A stretch of 64,000 nucleotides of DNA. Origin: Mesorhizobium sp. 113-3-3. GTDB lineage: Bacteria > Pseudomonadota > Alphaproteobacteria > Rhizobiales > Rhizobiaceae. The notes beneath the pieces were generated by a model, which saw only the letters and a list, made by a program, of their open reading frames with translations, searched no databases and was not told the DNA's origin. The stretch is taken from NCBI RefSeq assembly GCF_016756495.1, contig NZ_AP023243.1, positions 1,864,501-1,928,500 of the forward strand, read 5' to 3'. Shown in pieces: positions 50,236 through 58,540 of this stretch. Within the stretch, counting starts at the first letter, position 1. Each line of letters starts with the position of its first letter. The translations under genes and the position numbers were made by a program.

Positions 50236-50525
50236 AGATACTGACCGCCAACCGCCTGACCGACGGCATCGCCGTCTGGTACGCCGATGGTGGCTGGGCC
50301 GAGACGGTGGGCCAGGCTGACCTTGCCCATGACAAGGCAGCCGAGGATCGCCTGGAGGCGATCGGCGCCAAGGCCTATGCCGACAATGAAGTGGTCGATG
50401 TCAACCTGATCGACGCGGAAGTGGTCGACGGTGTCGTCGAGCCGGTGCGGTTGCGTGAAAAGATCCGCGCCGCCGGCCCGACCATTCGCGGCGATCTCGG
50501 CAAGCAGGCCGAGCGGGCGGCATAG
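50232..50525 (+). CDS. DUF2849 protein of the sulfite assimilation operon
   Basis: 97 residues. Small, acidic and soluble, with NRLTDGIAVWYADGGWAE at the N-terminus and EVVDGVVEPVRLREKIRA near the C-terminus, the DUF2849 pattern. It is translationally coupled to cysG and 45 bases before cysI. It is regularly found at this place in Alphaproteobacteria, which suggests an accessory role in siroheme delivery or sulfite reductase assembly. No function is established. Confidence 0.88.
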   Translation: MKILTANRLTDGIAVWYADGGWAETVGQADLAHDKAAEDRLEAIGAKAYADNEVVDVNLIDAEVVDGVVEPVRLREKIRAAGPTIRGDLGKQAERAA

Positions 50526-50570
50526 CCAGGATTTGAGTGAAACGGGCGGACGCGCCCTGAAAGACGAAGC

Positions 50571-52241
50571 ATGTACCGTTACGATGAGTTCGACCACGAT
50601 TTTGTCCAGGCCCGCGTCGCCGAGTTCAGCGACCAGGTCCAGCGCCGGCTGTCCGGCGAGATCACAGAGGACCAGTTCCGGCCTCTGCGGCTGATGAACG
50701 GCGTCTACCTGCAGCTGCACGCCTATATGCTGCGCATCGCGGTGCCCTACGGCACGCTGAACGGCAAGCAACTGCGCATGCTCGGCCACATCGCCCGCAA
50801 ATACGATAAGGGCTACGGCCACTTCACGACGCGCCAGAACATCCAGTTCAACTGGCCGGCGCTGTCGGACATTCCGGCGATCCTGGCCGATCTCGCCAGC
50901 GTCGAGATGCACGCCATCCAGACCAGCGGCAACTGCATCCGCAACGTCACCGCCGACCATTTCGCCGGTGCCGCCGCCGACGAGGTCGCCGATCCGCGCC
51001 CCTATGCGGAAATCCTGCGGCAATGGTCCTCGGTGCATCCGGAATTCTCGTTCCTGCCGAGAAAATTCAAGATCGCGGTGACGGGCGCCGAGCGCGATCG
51101 CGCCGCCATCCAGACGCATGACATCGGCCTGCACCTGAAGAAGAACGCCGCAGGCGAGCTTGGCTTTGCCGTCTATGTCGGCGGCGGCCAGGGTCGCACG
51201 CCGATGGTGGCGAGGAAGATCCGCGATTTCCTGCCGGAAGCCGACCTTCTGTCCTACTGCACGGCGATCCTGCGTGTTTACAATCTCTATGGCCGCCGCG
51301 ATAACAAGTACAAGGCGCGCATCAAGATCCTGGTGCACGAGACCGGCGTCGAGGAAATCACACGCCAGGTCGAGGCCGAGTGGCAGGAATTGAAGGACGC
51401 CGAACTGAAGCTGCCGGATGCCGATATCCGCGCCATCGAAGCCTATTTCGCGCCGCCAACGCTTGCTGACCGGCCGGAAGGCGACCAGGCGGTCAAGCTG
51501 GCGCGTCTCGATTCCAAGGGCTTCTCGGAGTGGCTCGACCAGAATGTGGTGACGCACCGCCATCCCGACTATGCGGCGGTGACGATTTCGCTCAAGGGCA
51601 TCGGCGAGGTGCCGGGCGATGCTTCGGACAGCCAGATGGAGGCGGTTGCCGACATCGCCGAGAAATACGCCTTCGACGAGCTGCGCGTCAGCCATGAGCA
51701 GAACCTGATCCTGCCGCATGTGGCGCGCGCCGACCTCAAGGCGGTCTATGATGCGCTGGTCGACATCGGGTTGGCGACGGCCAACTCCAATTTGATATCG
51801 GACATCATCTCGTGCCCCGGCCTCGACTATTGCGCGCTGGCCACCGCGCGCTCGATCCCGATCGCGCAGGAGATCTCGCAACGCTTTGCCTCGCTGGAGC
51901 GTCAGCGCGAGATCGGCGAACTGAAGCTGAAGATTTCCGGCTGCATCAATGCCTGCGGCCATCACCATGTCGGCCATATCGGCATCCTCGGCGTCGAGAA
52001 GAAGGGCTCCGAGCTCTATCAGGTGACGCTGGGCGGTTCGGCCGACGAGAACACGTCGGTCGGCGAAATCATCGGCCGCGGCTTCTCGTCGGAGGAGATC
52101 ACCGACGCCATCGAGCAGATCGTCGAGACCTATCTCGGCCTCCGGCTCAACCCACAGGAAAAATTCATCGACGCCTACCGCCGTGTCGGTCCCGCGCCGT
52201 TCAAGGAGGCGCTCTATGCTGGCGAAACCAAGGCCGCTTGA
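50571..52241 (+). CDS. cysI: Sulfite reductase hemoprotein (nitrite/sulfite reductase family)
   Basis: 556 residues. The siroheme-Fe4S4 enzyme that reduces sulfite to sulfide. Two ferredoxin-like half domains are visible (GHFTTRQNIQFNW with ISGNC-like TSGNCIRNVTAD; later VSHEQNLILPHV). The cluster Cys residues lie in DIISCPGLDYC and KISGCINACGHHHVGHIGI. No cysJ flavoprotein gene lies nearby, so electrons probably come from ferredoxin. The last 26 bases overlap the cysH start. It could in principle reduce nitrite, but neighbours CysG and CysH favour sulfite. Confidence 0.93.
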   Translation: MYRYDEFDHDFVQARVAEFSDQVQRRLSGEITEDQFRPLRLMNGVYLQLHAYMLRIAVPYGTLNGKQLRMLGHIARKYDKGYGHFTTRQNIQFNWPALSDIPAILADLASVEMHAIQTSGNCIRNVTADHFAGAAADEVADPRPYAEILRQWSSVHPEFSFLPRKFKIAVTGAERDRAAIQTHDIGLHLKKNAAGELGFAVYVGGGQGRTPMVARKIRDFLPEADLLSYCTAILRVYNLYGRRDNKYKARIKILVHETGVEEITRQVEAEWQELKDAELKLPDADIRAIEAYFAPPTLADRPEGDQAVKLARLDSKGFSEWLDQNVVTHRHPDYAAVTISLKGIGEVPGDASDSQMEAVADIAEKYAFDELRVSHEQNLILPHVARADLKAVYDALVDIGLATANSNLISDIISCPGLDYCALATARSIPIAQEISQRFASLERQREIGELKLKISGCINACGHHHVGHIGILGVEKKGSELYQVTLGGSADENTSVGEIIGRGFSSEEITDAIEQIVETYLGLRLNPQEKFIDAYRRVGPAPFKEALYAGETKAA

Positions 52242-52980
52242 CCATATCGCCGATGTCGATGACGGCGTCGCCGCCAAGGCGGCGGGGCTCGACGCGCTCT
52301 ATGGCCATCTGAAGCCGCTCGAGATCATCGAACGCTCGGCTCGCGAACTGTTTCACGACGAGATCGCAGCGGTCTCGTCCTTCGGGGCGGATTCGGCGGT
52401 GCTGCTGCATATGATCGCCGAGATCGACCGCACGCTGCCGGTCATCTTCCTCGATACCGGCAAGCATTTCGAGGAGACGCTCGGCTACCGCGACGCGCTC
52501 GTCGCCGATTTCGGCCTGACCAACATCCAGGTGATCAAGCCCGAGGAAGCCGCGCTCGCCCGGATCGACCCGACGGGCAATCTGCACCAGAGCAACACGG
52601 ATGCCTGCTGCGACGTGCGCAAGGTCGAGCCGCTGGCGCGTGGCGTGGCGCCGTTCCGCGCCTGGTTCACCGGACGCAAGCGCTTCCAGGCCTCGACGCG
52701 GGCGGCCCTGCCGGTGTTCGAGGCGGTCGGCCCGCGCATCCGCATCAATCCGCTGGCGCATTGGACGACCTCGGACCAGGCCGAATACATGCGCGCGCAT
52801 GCGCTGCGCGAAAATCCGCTGGTCGCCTATGGCTATCTGTCGATCGGCTGCTTTCCGTGCACGCAGCCGGTGCAGCCGGGCGAGGATGCGCGCAGCGGCC
52901 GCTGGGCCGGTCATGCCAAGACCGAGTGCGGCATCCACCTGTCGGGACTGGAGAAGTCGCTGACCGACGCATCCCTTTAG
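52216..52980 (+). CDS. cysH: Adenylylsulfate (APS) reductase
   Basis: 254 residues from the ATG at 52216, with AAGGAGG seven bases upstream, inside the end of cysI. The PP-loop motif SSFGADSAVLLH is near residue 47. Four Cys residues in two pairs (DACCDVRK and GCFPC) mark the Fe4S4-containing, thioredoxin-dependent APS reductase rather than the PAPS-specific form. The catalytic Cys is in TECGIHLSG at the C-terminus. It supplies sulfite to the reductase encoded upstream. The sulfate adenylyltransferase genes are not in the window. Confidence 0.95.
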   Translation: MLAKPRPLDHIADVDDGVAAKAAGLDALYGHLKPLEIIERSARELFHDEIAAVSSFGADSAVLLHMIAEIDRTLPVIFLDTGKHFEETLGYRDALVADFGLTNIQVIKPEEAALARIDPTGNLHQSNTDACCDVRKVEPLARGVAPFRAWFTGRKRFQASTRAALPVFEAVGPRIRINPLAHWTTSDQAEYMRAHALRENPLVAYGYLSIGCFPCTQPVQPGEDARSGRWAGHAKTECGIHLSGLEKSLTDASL

Positions 52981-52988
52981 GATATGCC

Positions 52989-53112
52989 GATATTCAGGTG
53001 AGGCTGGCCTGCAAATGGCAGCTTCATACGCTTCCGGTGCACACGTACTTCAAGTACGCTCCGCTCCGGTTCTCGGAAGCCGCCATTTTCGGCGCAGCCT
53101 GACCTGAATCTC
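52989..53112. repeat. Full copy of a hairpin repeat element inside the cys operon
   Basis: The ends GATATTCAGGTGAGGCTGGC and its approximate complement, read from 53112 backward, pair over about 30 bases with few mismatches. The inside contains a nested palindrome (CGTACTTCAAGTACG). The whole can fold into one long hairpin of about 124 nt between cysH and the DUF934 gene. A shortened copy is at 23706-23738. This has the character of a non-autonomous palindromic repeat (MITE/REP-like). Confidence 0.7.
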
Positions 53113-53152
53113 AACACATCCTTGGCTCGTTTAGATATTTAGGACCTTTTTT

Positions 53153-53686
53153 ATGACCGAAACGACGACACCGGAGACCCGGCTCTGGACCCCGCAGGGT
53201 TTTCGCGAGGACGAGTGGGCTCATGCCGAAAGTGCCGACGCGCTGTCGGGCAATGGCCGCTTCATCCTGCCGCTGCAGGCGTTCCTCGACCTTGATCCGG
53301 AGGTGCGCCGGTCGGCCAAAGAGCGGCTCGGCGTGGTGCTGCAGCCCGGCGATCAGCTCGAGAAGATAGTCGACCTGCTCGACCAGCTGTCGCTGGTGGC
53401 GCTGGTCTTCCCGGCCTTCAGCGATGGGCGCTCCTTCTCCAAGGCCGAACTGCTGCGCAGCCGTTATCATTTCGAAGGCGCCGTTCGCGCCACCGGCCAG
53501 GTGCTGGTCGACCCGTTGCCGCATATGATGCGTCTTGGCTTCGACGAGTTCGAGATCTCCAATCCGGTACTGCTGAAGCGCCTGGAAGAAGGCAACACCG
53601 GCGGGCTGGGGCTCTACTACCAGCCGACCGCCGTGCCTGAGCCCAAGGGCCCGAAATATTCCTGGCGGCGGGTTCGCAACAGCTGA
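53153..53686 (+). CDS. DUF934 protein of the sulfite assimilation operon
   Basis: 177 residues with the DUF934 core: FILPLQAFLDLD, then LVALVFPAFSDGRSFSKAELLRSRY, FEGAVRATGQVLVD and MMRLGFDEFEI. Members always travel with sulfite reductase genes and are assumed to assist it; the reaction is unknown. It lies 172 bases after cysH, the gap being filled by the hairpin repeat. It may therefore be transcribed less than the preceding genes or from its own promoter. Confidence 0.9.
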   Translation: MTETTTPETRLWTPQGFREDEWAHAESADALSGNGRFILPLQAFLDLDPEVRRSAKERLGVVLQPGDQLEKIVDLLDQLSLVALVFPAFSDGRSFSKAELLRSRYHFEGAVRATGQVLVDPLPHMMRLGFDEFEISNPVLLKRLEEGNTGGLGLYYQPTAVPEPKGPKYSWRRVRNS

Positions 53687-53781
53687 CGCAGCGGTAATTG
53701 CGCCCGTCTTTACATCGCTTGCGATCGGGCCTTCTCTGAGCTGTCCGGACGGAAACATCCGCCGGGTGCGAGGAGGAAATC

Positions 53782-55389
53782 ATGGATTTCGACTATGTCA
53801 TCGCCGGTGGTGGGTCCGCCGGCTGCACGCTTGCCGCGCGCCTGTCGGAAGATCCATCGAAAAGGGTCTGCCTGATCGAAGCCGGCGGCGCGGGCAGCAA
53901 CCTGCTTATCCGCGCGCCGGCAGGCATCATCGCACTGTTGCCGGGCCGGCCGAAGATCAACAACTGGGCGTTCGAGACGGTGCCGCAGCAGGGTCTTGGC
54001 GGTCGCAAGGGCTACCAGCCGCGCGGCAAGGCGCTGGGCGGATCCAGTGCCATCAATGCCATGCTCTATACGCGCGGGCACCGCGGCGACTATGACGAAT
54101 GGGCCGACCTCGGCTGCGACGGCTGGTCGTGGGACGAGGTGCTGCCCTATTTCCGGCGGGCGGAAGGCAATCAACGCGGCGCTGATGCCCTGCATGGCGG
54201 CGATGGGCCATTGCGGGTTGCCGAGCAGCAGGAGCCACGTCCGCTCTCCCGGGCCTTTGTCGAGGCCTGCGGCGAAAACCAGATCCGCCGCAACGATGAT
54301 TTCAACGGCGTCGAACAGGAAGGTGCCGGACTTTACCAGGTGACGCAATTCTGGGGCGAACGCCGCAATGGCGAGCGCTGCTCGGCGGCCGCTGCCTATC
54401 TGCAACCGGTCTTGAACAGGTCGAACCTTACCGTCATCACCGGAGCGCATGCCACGGCGGTCATTCTCGACGGCAAGCGCGCCACCGGCGTGCGGTATCG
54501 CGTGGGGAAGGGCGAAGCCCTCGCGAAAGCCAGGCGCGAGGTGATCGTCTGTGGCGGCGCCTTCGGTTCGCCTCAGCTCCTGCTGCTGTCGGGCATCGGG
54601 CCGGCTGCCGAGCTTGCCATGCATGGCATTCCGGTCATTCATGAACTGCCCGGTGTCGGCAAGAACCTGCAAGACCACCTCGATTTCATCATGGGCTGGA
54701 CGTCGAGGGATGCCGACATGATGGGCATCGGCCTGCGCGGCTTGCCTGGCCTGCTGCGGCACATGCTGCGCTGGCGCAAGGATGGCGGCGGTATGATCGC
54801 CACGCCCTATGCCGAAGGCGGTGCCTTCCTCAAATCCGATCCGGCGATAGAACGGCCCGACCTGCAACTGCATTTCTGCATCGCGATCGTGGATGACCAT
54901 GGCCGAAAGCTGCATATGGGATATGGCTTTTCCTGTCATGTCTGCGTGCTGCGGCCGCATTCGCGCGGCGAGGTCGGGCTGTCGACCCATGATCCCATGG
55001 CGCCGCCGCGCATCGATCCACGCTTTCTTTCGGACGAACGCGATGCCGAACTTTTGCTCAAGGGGGCCAGGATGATGCGCTCTATTCTGGAGGCGCCGGC
55101 GCTGGCCAGATATCGCCACAAGGAAATCTACACCGCCGGTGTTTCGAGCGACGCGGAGTTGATGTCCCACATCCGTGCCCGCGCCGACACGATCTATCAC
55201 CCGGCCGGCACCTGCAAGATGGGCGTCGACGAGATGGCGGTGGTCGATCCGCAATTGCGGGTCCACGGGCTCAAGGCCTTGCGGGTCGTCGACGCCTCGG
55301 TGATGCCGACGCTGATCGGCGGCAACACCAACGCGCCGACCATCATGATTGCCGAGAAGGCGGCGGACATGATCAAGGCGGCCGCCTGA
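53782..55389 (+). CDS. GMC-family FAD-dependent oxidoreductase (choline dehydrogenase-like)
   Basis: 535 residues after a GAGGAGG site. The FAD-binding motif VIAGGGSAGCTLAARLSEDP is at residues 6-25, with EAGG at strand two. GMC signatures GKALGGSSAINAML and GAFGSPQLLLLSGIG follow, and the catalytic His lies in YHPAGTCKMG. The C-terminal GGNTNAPTIMIAEKAAD supplies Asn and the flavin contact. It oxidises a primary alcohol; no betaine aldehyde dehydrogenase or BetI lies adjacent, so choline is not implied. Monocistronic. Confidence 0.93.
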   Translation: MDFDYVIAGGGSAGCTLAARLSEDPSKRVCLIEAGGAGSNLLIRAPAGIIALLPGRPKINNWAFETVPQQGLGGRKGYQPRGKALGGSSAINAMLYTRGHRGDYDEWADLGCDGWSWDEVLPYFRRAEGNQRGADALHGGDGPLRVAEQQEPRPLSRAFVEACGENQIRRNDDFNGVEQEGAGLYQVTQFWGERRNGERCSAAAAYLQPVLNRSNLTVITGAHATAVILDGKRATGVRYRVGKGEALAKARREVIVCGGAFGSPQLLLLSGIGPAAELAMHGIPVIHELPGVGKNLQDHLDFIMGWTSRDADMMGIGLRGLPGLLRHMLRWRKDGGGMIATPYAEGGAFLKSDPAIERPDLQLHFCIAIVDDHGRKLHMGYGFSCHVCVLRPHSRGEVGLSTHDPMAPPRIDPRFLSDERDAELLLKGARMMRSILEAPALARYRHKEIYTAGVSSDAELMSHIRARADTIYHPAGTCKMGVDEMAVVDPQLRVHGLKALRVVDASVMPTLIGGNTNAPTIMIAEKAADMIKAAA

Positions 55390-55526
55390 CTGCGGTTCTG
55401 GTCGAACCAGCGAAGCTATTTTCGTTTGCCGAGAAGCGCTTTCGGTTGAGAAGGAGGAGAGCTGGTCATACCAATTTTCCGATTTGCGCTTTCCCTTTAA
55501 CCGTCCTGCCCTTAGGATAGGGAACA

Positions 55527-55547
55527 TTATTTCGTGACCCGAAATAA
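55527..55547. promoter_or_regulatory. Perfect dyad TTATTTCG-TGACC-CGAAATAA upstream of the DJ-1 gene
   Basis: An 8-bp AT-rich inverted repeat with a 5-base centre lies 27 bases before the ATG of the DJ-1/PfpI gene and overlaps where its promoter or 5' end should be. It has the form of a redox or stress repressor operator. No regulator gene is adjacent. Confidence 0.5.
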
Positions 55548-55573
55548 ATATGGCCACAAGGGAGGAACCGGGA

Positions 55574-56194
55574 ATGGCTGGCAAGAAAATATTGATGCTC
55601 GTTGGCGAGTTCAGCGAGGAGTATGAGATTTTCGTCTTTGAACAGGCCATGCATGCCGTCGGCCACACCGTGCATGTCGTCTGCCCGGACAAGAAGGCGG
55701 GCGATGTCCTGAAGACCTCGCTGCACGACTTCGAAGGCCACCAGACCTATACGGAAAAGCCCGGCCACGACTACATCCTCAACAAGACGTTCTCCGAGGT
55801 GGATCCGGCCAAGTATGACGCCGTCTACGCGGCGGGCGGGCGCGGCCCGGAATACATCCGCATCGACAAGCGGGTGCAGGCACTGGTGCGGCATTTCCAC
55901 GAGACCGGCAAGCCGATCTTCACCATCTGCCACGGCGTGCAGATCCTGATCGCGGTCGACGGTGTGGTGCGGGGCAGGGAAGTGGCGGCGCTGCACTATT
56001 GCGAGCCGGAAGTGACGCTGGCCGGCGGCATCTATATCGATGTCGCGCCGACCGGCGCCCATGTCGACGGCAATCTGGTTTCAGCCAAGGGCTGGCCTGG
56101 CCTGTCCAACTTCATCCGCGAATGCCTGAAGGTGCTTGGCACCGAAATCCGCCATGGCGAAATCCTGATGCGCGACGAGCGCCAGGCCGCCTGA
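55574..56194 (+). CDS. DJ-1/PfpI family protein
   Basis: 206 residues from the ATG at 55574, which has GGAGG upstream; an upstream ATG would add eight residues. The DJ-1/PfpI fold is shown by KILMLVGEFSEEYE (with the conserved Glu), VYAAGGRGPEYIR and the nucleophile elbow FTICHGVQIL with Cys. A long form close to ThiJ/HchA-related deglycase or glyoxalase III-like proteins. Likely role: repair or detoxification of glyoxal-type damage, or a hydrolase. It is convergent with the desaturase gene. Confidence 0.9.
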   Translation: MAGKKILMLVGEFSEEYEIFVFEQAMHAVGHTVHVVCPDKKAGDVLKTSLHDFEGHQTYTEKPGHDYILNKTFSEVDPAKYDAVYAAGGRGPEYIRIDKRVQALVRHFHETGKPIFTICHGVQILIAVDGVVRGREVAALHYCEPEVTLAGGIYIDVAPTGAHVDGNLVSAKGWPGLSNFIRECLKVLGTEIRHGEILMRDERQAA

Positions 56195-56213
56195 ACAGGA
56201 CTTTTGTTCCCCG

Positions 56214-56235
56214 CCGCCGCGCCACGGCGCGGCGG
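56214..56235. terminator. GC-rich hairpin between convergent DJ-1 and desaturase genes
   Basis: A 10-bp perfect stem CCGCCGCGCC/GGCGCGGCGG with a 2-base centre fills the 49-base gap. There is no T-run; it may serve as a factor-dependent or bidirectional terminator. Confidence 0.4.
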
Positions 56236-56243
56236 TCGTCGGG

Positions 56244-57266
56244 CTACATCGTCGCTCGCGCTTCGCGGAACGACACCAGCTTGCGGCGGTTCTCGTCCCA
56301 CAATGCAAGTTTGACGCAGCGCAGGCTGTCGAGCAGCGTGACACGGCCGATGCCGCGCAGCTCCGGATAATCCCGCAGCACTTCCTGAAGCCGGTAGCCC
56401 GGCACCTTGGCGGAGAGGTGGTGGACGTGGTGGACGCCGATATTGCCGGTGAACCAGTTCAGCACCGGCGGCAGGTCATAATAGGACGAGCCGTGCAGCG
56501 CGGCATGCTGGAACTCCCAGTCGTCGTCCTTGGCCCATTCCGTCTCCTCGAACTGGTGCTGGACGTAGAACAGCCAGATGCCGGCGGAGCCGGCGAGAAT
56601 GACGATCGGCAGATGGACGACCAGGAAAGCGCCGGGCCCGACGGCCCAGATAAGCAGCGCCGCCGCAACCGCGATGGCGAGGTTGGTGGTCATCGATGAC
56701 ACCCAGGGCGTCAGACCGCCGCGCATCATGCCGATGGGCAGTCTTTGCGAGAAGATGAACAGCCAGATCGGCCCAAGGCCGAACATCACCAGGGGATGGC
56801 GATAAAGGCGATAGGCGAGGCGCCCGCGCCAGGACAATTGCCGGTACTCGGCAACGGTCAAGGTCGTGATGTCACCCATGCCGCGTTCGTCGAGATTGCC
56901 GGCGCTGGCATGATGGGTCGCGTGGGCGCGCCGCCAGCAATCGTAGGGCGTCAGTGTCAGGACGCCGAGCGCCCGGCCGATCCAGTCGTCGGCGTAGCGG
57001 TTGGCGAAGAAGGAGCCATGGCCGCAATCGTGCTGGATCATGAAGATGCGTACCAGGAACCCGGCCGCCGGAAGGATCAGGATCAGCCCCCACCAATGGC
57101 CATAAGAATAGGCGGCCGAGGAGAGCGCCCAGAGCGTGGCGAACGGAATGAGGGTGATGGCGAGTTCGACGGCGCTGCGTCGCCGGTCCGGCTTCTTGTA
57201 ACGCGCCAGAATCTTCAGCCAGGCGCGCTTGCTGTTGGCGGCCGCATCGGGGGAAATCATGTTCAT
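56244..57266 (-). CDS. Membrane fatty acid desaturase
   Basis: 340 residues from the ATG at 57266 (MNMISPDAAA); an ATG at 57287 would add seven residues. All three His boxes are present: HDCGH, HATHH and HHVHH, binding the di-iron centre. Four to six membrane helices surround them. The GDITTLTVAEYRQLSW and HQFEETEWAKDDDWEF segments resemble the omega-6/delta-12-like desaturases found in some rhizobia. It introduces a double bond into membrane acyl chains with an external electron donor. A dyad lies just upstream. Confidence 0.9.
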   Translation of the reverse strand: MNMISPDAAANSKRAWLKILARYKKPDRRRSAVELAITLIPFATLWALSSAAYSYGHWWGLILILPAAGFLVRIFMIQHDCGHGSFFANRYADDWIGRALGVLTLTPYDCWRRAHATHHASAGNLDERGMGDITTLTVAEYRQLSWRGRLAYRLYRHPLVMFGLGPIWLFIFSQRLPIGMMRGGLTPWVSSMTTNLAIAVAAALLIWAVGPGAFLVVHLPIVILAGSAGIWLFYVQHQFEETEWAKDDDWEFQHAALHGSSYYDLPPVLNWFTGNIGVHHVHHLSAKVPGYRLQEVLRDYPELRGIGRVTLLDSLRCVKLALWDENRRKLVSFREARATM

Positions 57267-57316
57267 CAGGAAGCATAGGCATGGCATGTGGCGGCCGCAA
57301 GGCGGCCATCACGCAA

Positions 57317-57333
57317 AATTACTGTGCGTAATT
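57317..57333. promoter_or_regulatory. Dyad AATTAC-TGTGC-GTAATT upstream of the desaturase gene
   Basis: A 6-bp AT-rich inverted repeat about 50-65 bases upstream of the desaturase start, flanked by GCAA and TGTCGC that extend the partial symmetry. Placement suits an operator for temperature or lipid regulation, but no regulator is indicated. Confidence 0.4.
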
Positions 57334-57356
57334 GTCGCGTAAGCGCCTGACTGGAG

Positions 57357-57557
57357 TTACTGCCGCCGCAATCTGGTGTCGCCGTCCTCGACCCGGTCGA
57401 GGCGGTCGAGCAATTGCCTGAAGCGGTCGTGCGTATCGGCTTCGATACGGAAAGCCGGCAAGGTACGCAGAAAACGCGTCATCGCCTCGGCGCCGAACTG
57501 GCGCCTGACTTCGGCGGCGAGCCTTTCTCCTTTTTCAGCCTTGTCGCGGGTCATCAT
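57357..57557 (-). CDS. Small hydrophilic protein of unknown function
   Basis: 66 residues, start ATGATG with AGGA eight bases upstream. Strongly basic and acidic mixed helical sequence (KAEKGERLAAEVRRQFGAEAM, FRIEADTHDRFRQLLDRLDRVEDGD) without hydrophobic segments. The good ribosome binding site and typical codon use favour a real gene. It lies 90 bases upstream of the desaturase gene on the same strand, possibly in the same unit. No family recognised. Confidence 0.6.
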   Translation of the reverse strand: MMTRDKAEKGERLAAEVRRQFGAEAMTRFLRTLPAFRIEADTHDRFRQLLDRLDRVEDGDTRLRRQ

Positions 57558-57724
57558 TTCAAAATCCTGTGTCGGCTCCGAAACTCCTCCAGCAGGGGAA
57601 TGGTTCCCACATCACGCTTCCGTGGCAAGCCAAGGCGACAGTCTTGGTAAAATTTGAATTAAAATCGAAGGAGCGCTATTGGTCACCGCCCAGGCCCGGC
57701 CAAAGGCCCAATGGTGGCTTACCC

Positions 57725-57753
57725 CTTGATTTTTGGCTGCCAAACCTCGATAT
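57725..57753 (+). promoter_or_regulatory. Possible heat-shock (RpoH) promoter of grpE
   Basis: CTTGAT at 57725-57730 and CTCGATAT at 57746-57753 resemble the CTTGAA/CCATAT RpoH elements of alphaproteobacteria, about 42 bases before the grpE ATG. The spacing of 15 is slightly long, so this is a candidate only. Confidence 0.45.
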
Positions 57754-57794
57754 CGGGCGCAAATCCATACCATTCGAGATGACGGGAAACGGCG

Positions 57795-58427
57795 ATGAGC
57801 GACCAGGCAAAAGACGAACGCGCGCCCAGTGAAGCCGAGGCGGCCGAGGCCAATGCCGAGCGCACGGAAGGCAGCATTGACGGCGACTATGAAGCGCTTG
57901 TGCGGCTGCTGAAGGAAAATGAAGAGCTGAAGGACCGCGCGCTGCGCGTCGCGGCCGAGATGGAGAACCTGCGCCGCCGCACCGCGCGCGACGTGCACGA
58001 TGCGCGCACCTATGCGGTTGCAAATTTCGCTCGCGACATGTTGTCGGTGTCGGACAATCTGCGTCGGGCACTCGACGCCATTCCGGCGGAGGCCAAGGCG
58101 TCGGGCGATGCCGGCTTCAAGGCGCTGATCGAAGGCGTCGACCTGACGGAGCGCGCCATGCTGTCGGCGCTGGAACGGCACGGGGTCAAGAAGCTCGCGC
58201 CGGAAGGCGAGAAGTTCGATCCCAATTTCCACCAGGCGATGTTCGAAGTGCCCAATCCCGATGTCCCGGCCAACACGGTGGTCCAGGTCGTGCAGCCCGG
58301 CTATTCGATTGGCGAGCGCGTGCTGCGTCCGGCCATGGTCGGCGTCGCCAAGGGCGGCCCGAAGATAGCCGTCGAGGCGCCGGTCGAGCCGGGGCCGGTG
58401 AATGAGCAGGCGGAGAAGGATGCTTGA
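57795..58427 (+). CDS. grpE: Nucleotide exchange factor GrpE
   Basis: 210 residues. An acidic N-terminus (1-40) precedes a long coiled-coil ([29 protein letters not shown]). The beta-wing head domain follows, with [30 protein letters not shown] and the GrpE C-terminal signature [13 protein letters not shown]. It releases ADP from DnaK in the heat-shock chaperone cycle. dnaK, dnaJ and hrcA are not adjacent here. The C-terminal tail ([15 protein letters not shown]) is low complexity. Confidence 0.95.
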   Translation: MSDQAKDERAPSEAEAAEANAERTEGSIDGDYEALVRLLKENEELKDRALRVAAEMENLRRRTARDVHDARTYAVANFARDMLSVSDNLRRALDAIPAEAKASGDAGFKALIEGVDLTERAMLSALERHGVKKLAPEGEKFDPNFHQAMFEVPNPDVPANTVVQVVQPGYSIGERVLRPAMVGVAKGGPKIAVEAPVEPGPVNEQAEKDA

Positions 58428-58432
58428 TTAAG

Positions 58433-58532
58433 GGAGTGGGGCAGTAGGGCAGTAGGGAAACAGAGGAGCCGTACATTCATTCGGCTCTGTGTTATTCATT
58501 CTTCCCCTATTGCCTTACTGCCCTACTCCCCT
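58433..58532. repeat. Large imperfect inverted repeat with 8-bp repeat units
   Basis: The left arm (GGGGCAGTAGGGCAGTAGGG at 58438-58457) pairs with a right arm CCCTATTGCCTTACTGCCCTACTCCCC at about 58505-58532. The inner part folds as ACAGAG.GAGCCG/CGGCTCTGT. Each arm contains GGCAGTAG-type octamers in tandem. The element begins about six bases after the grpE stop and ends just before the next gene, so it probably terminates grpE transcription. Confidence 0.6.
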
Positions 58533-58540
58533 GGTCTTCA

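Noticed and set aside
52989..53112. Insertion sequence in the cys operon
   Set aside because: There is no transposase frame and the element is only about 124 bases; it is a palindromic repeat, not an IS.
55521..55560. EcfG promoter before the DJ-1 gene (GGAAC at 55521)
   Set aside because: No CGTT occurs 16-17 bases downstream; the region there is the AT-rich dyad instead.
58438..58532. CRISPR-like array after grpE
   Set aside because: The octamer units are too short and degenerate, no spacers exist, and the two sides are inverted rather than direct copies. It is an imperfect palindrome.
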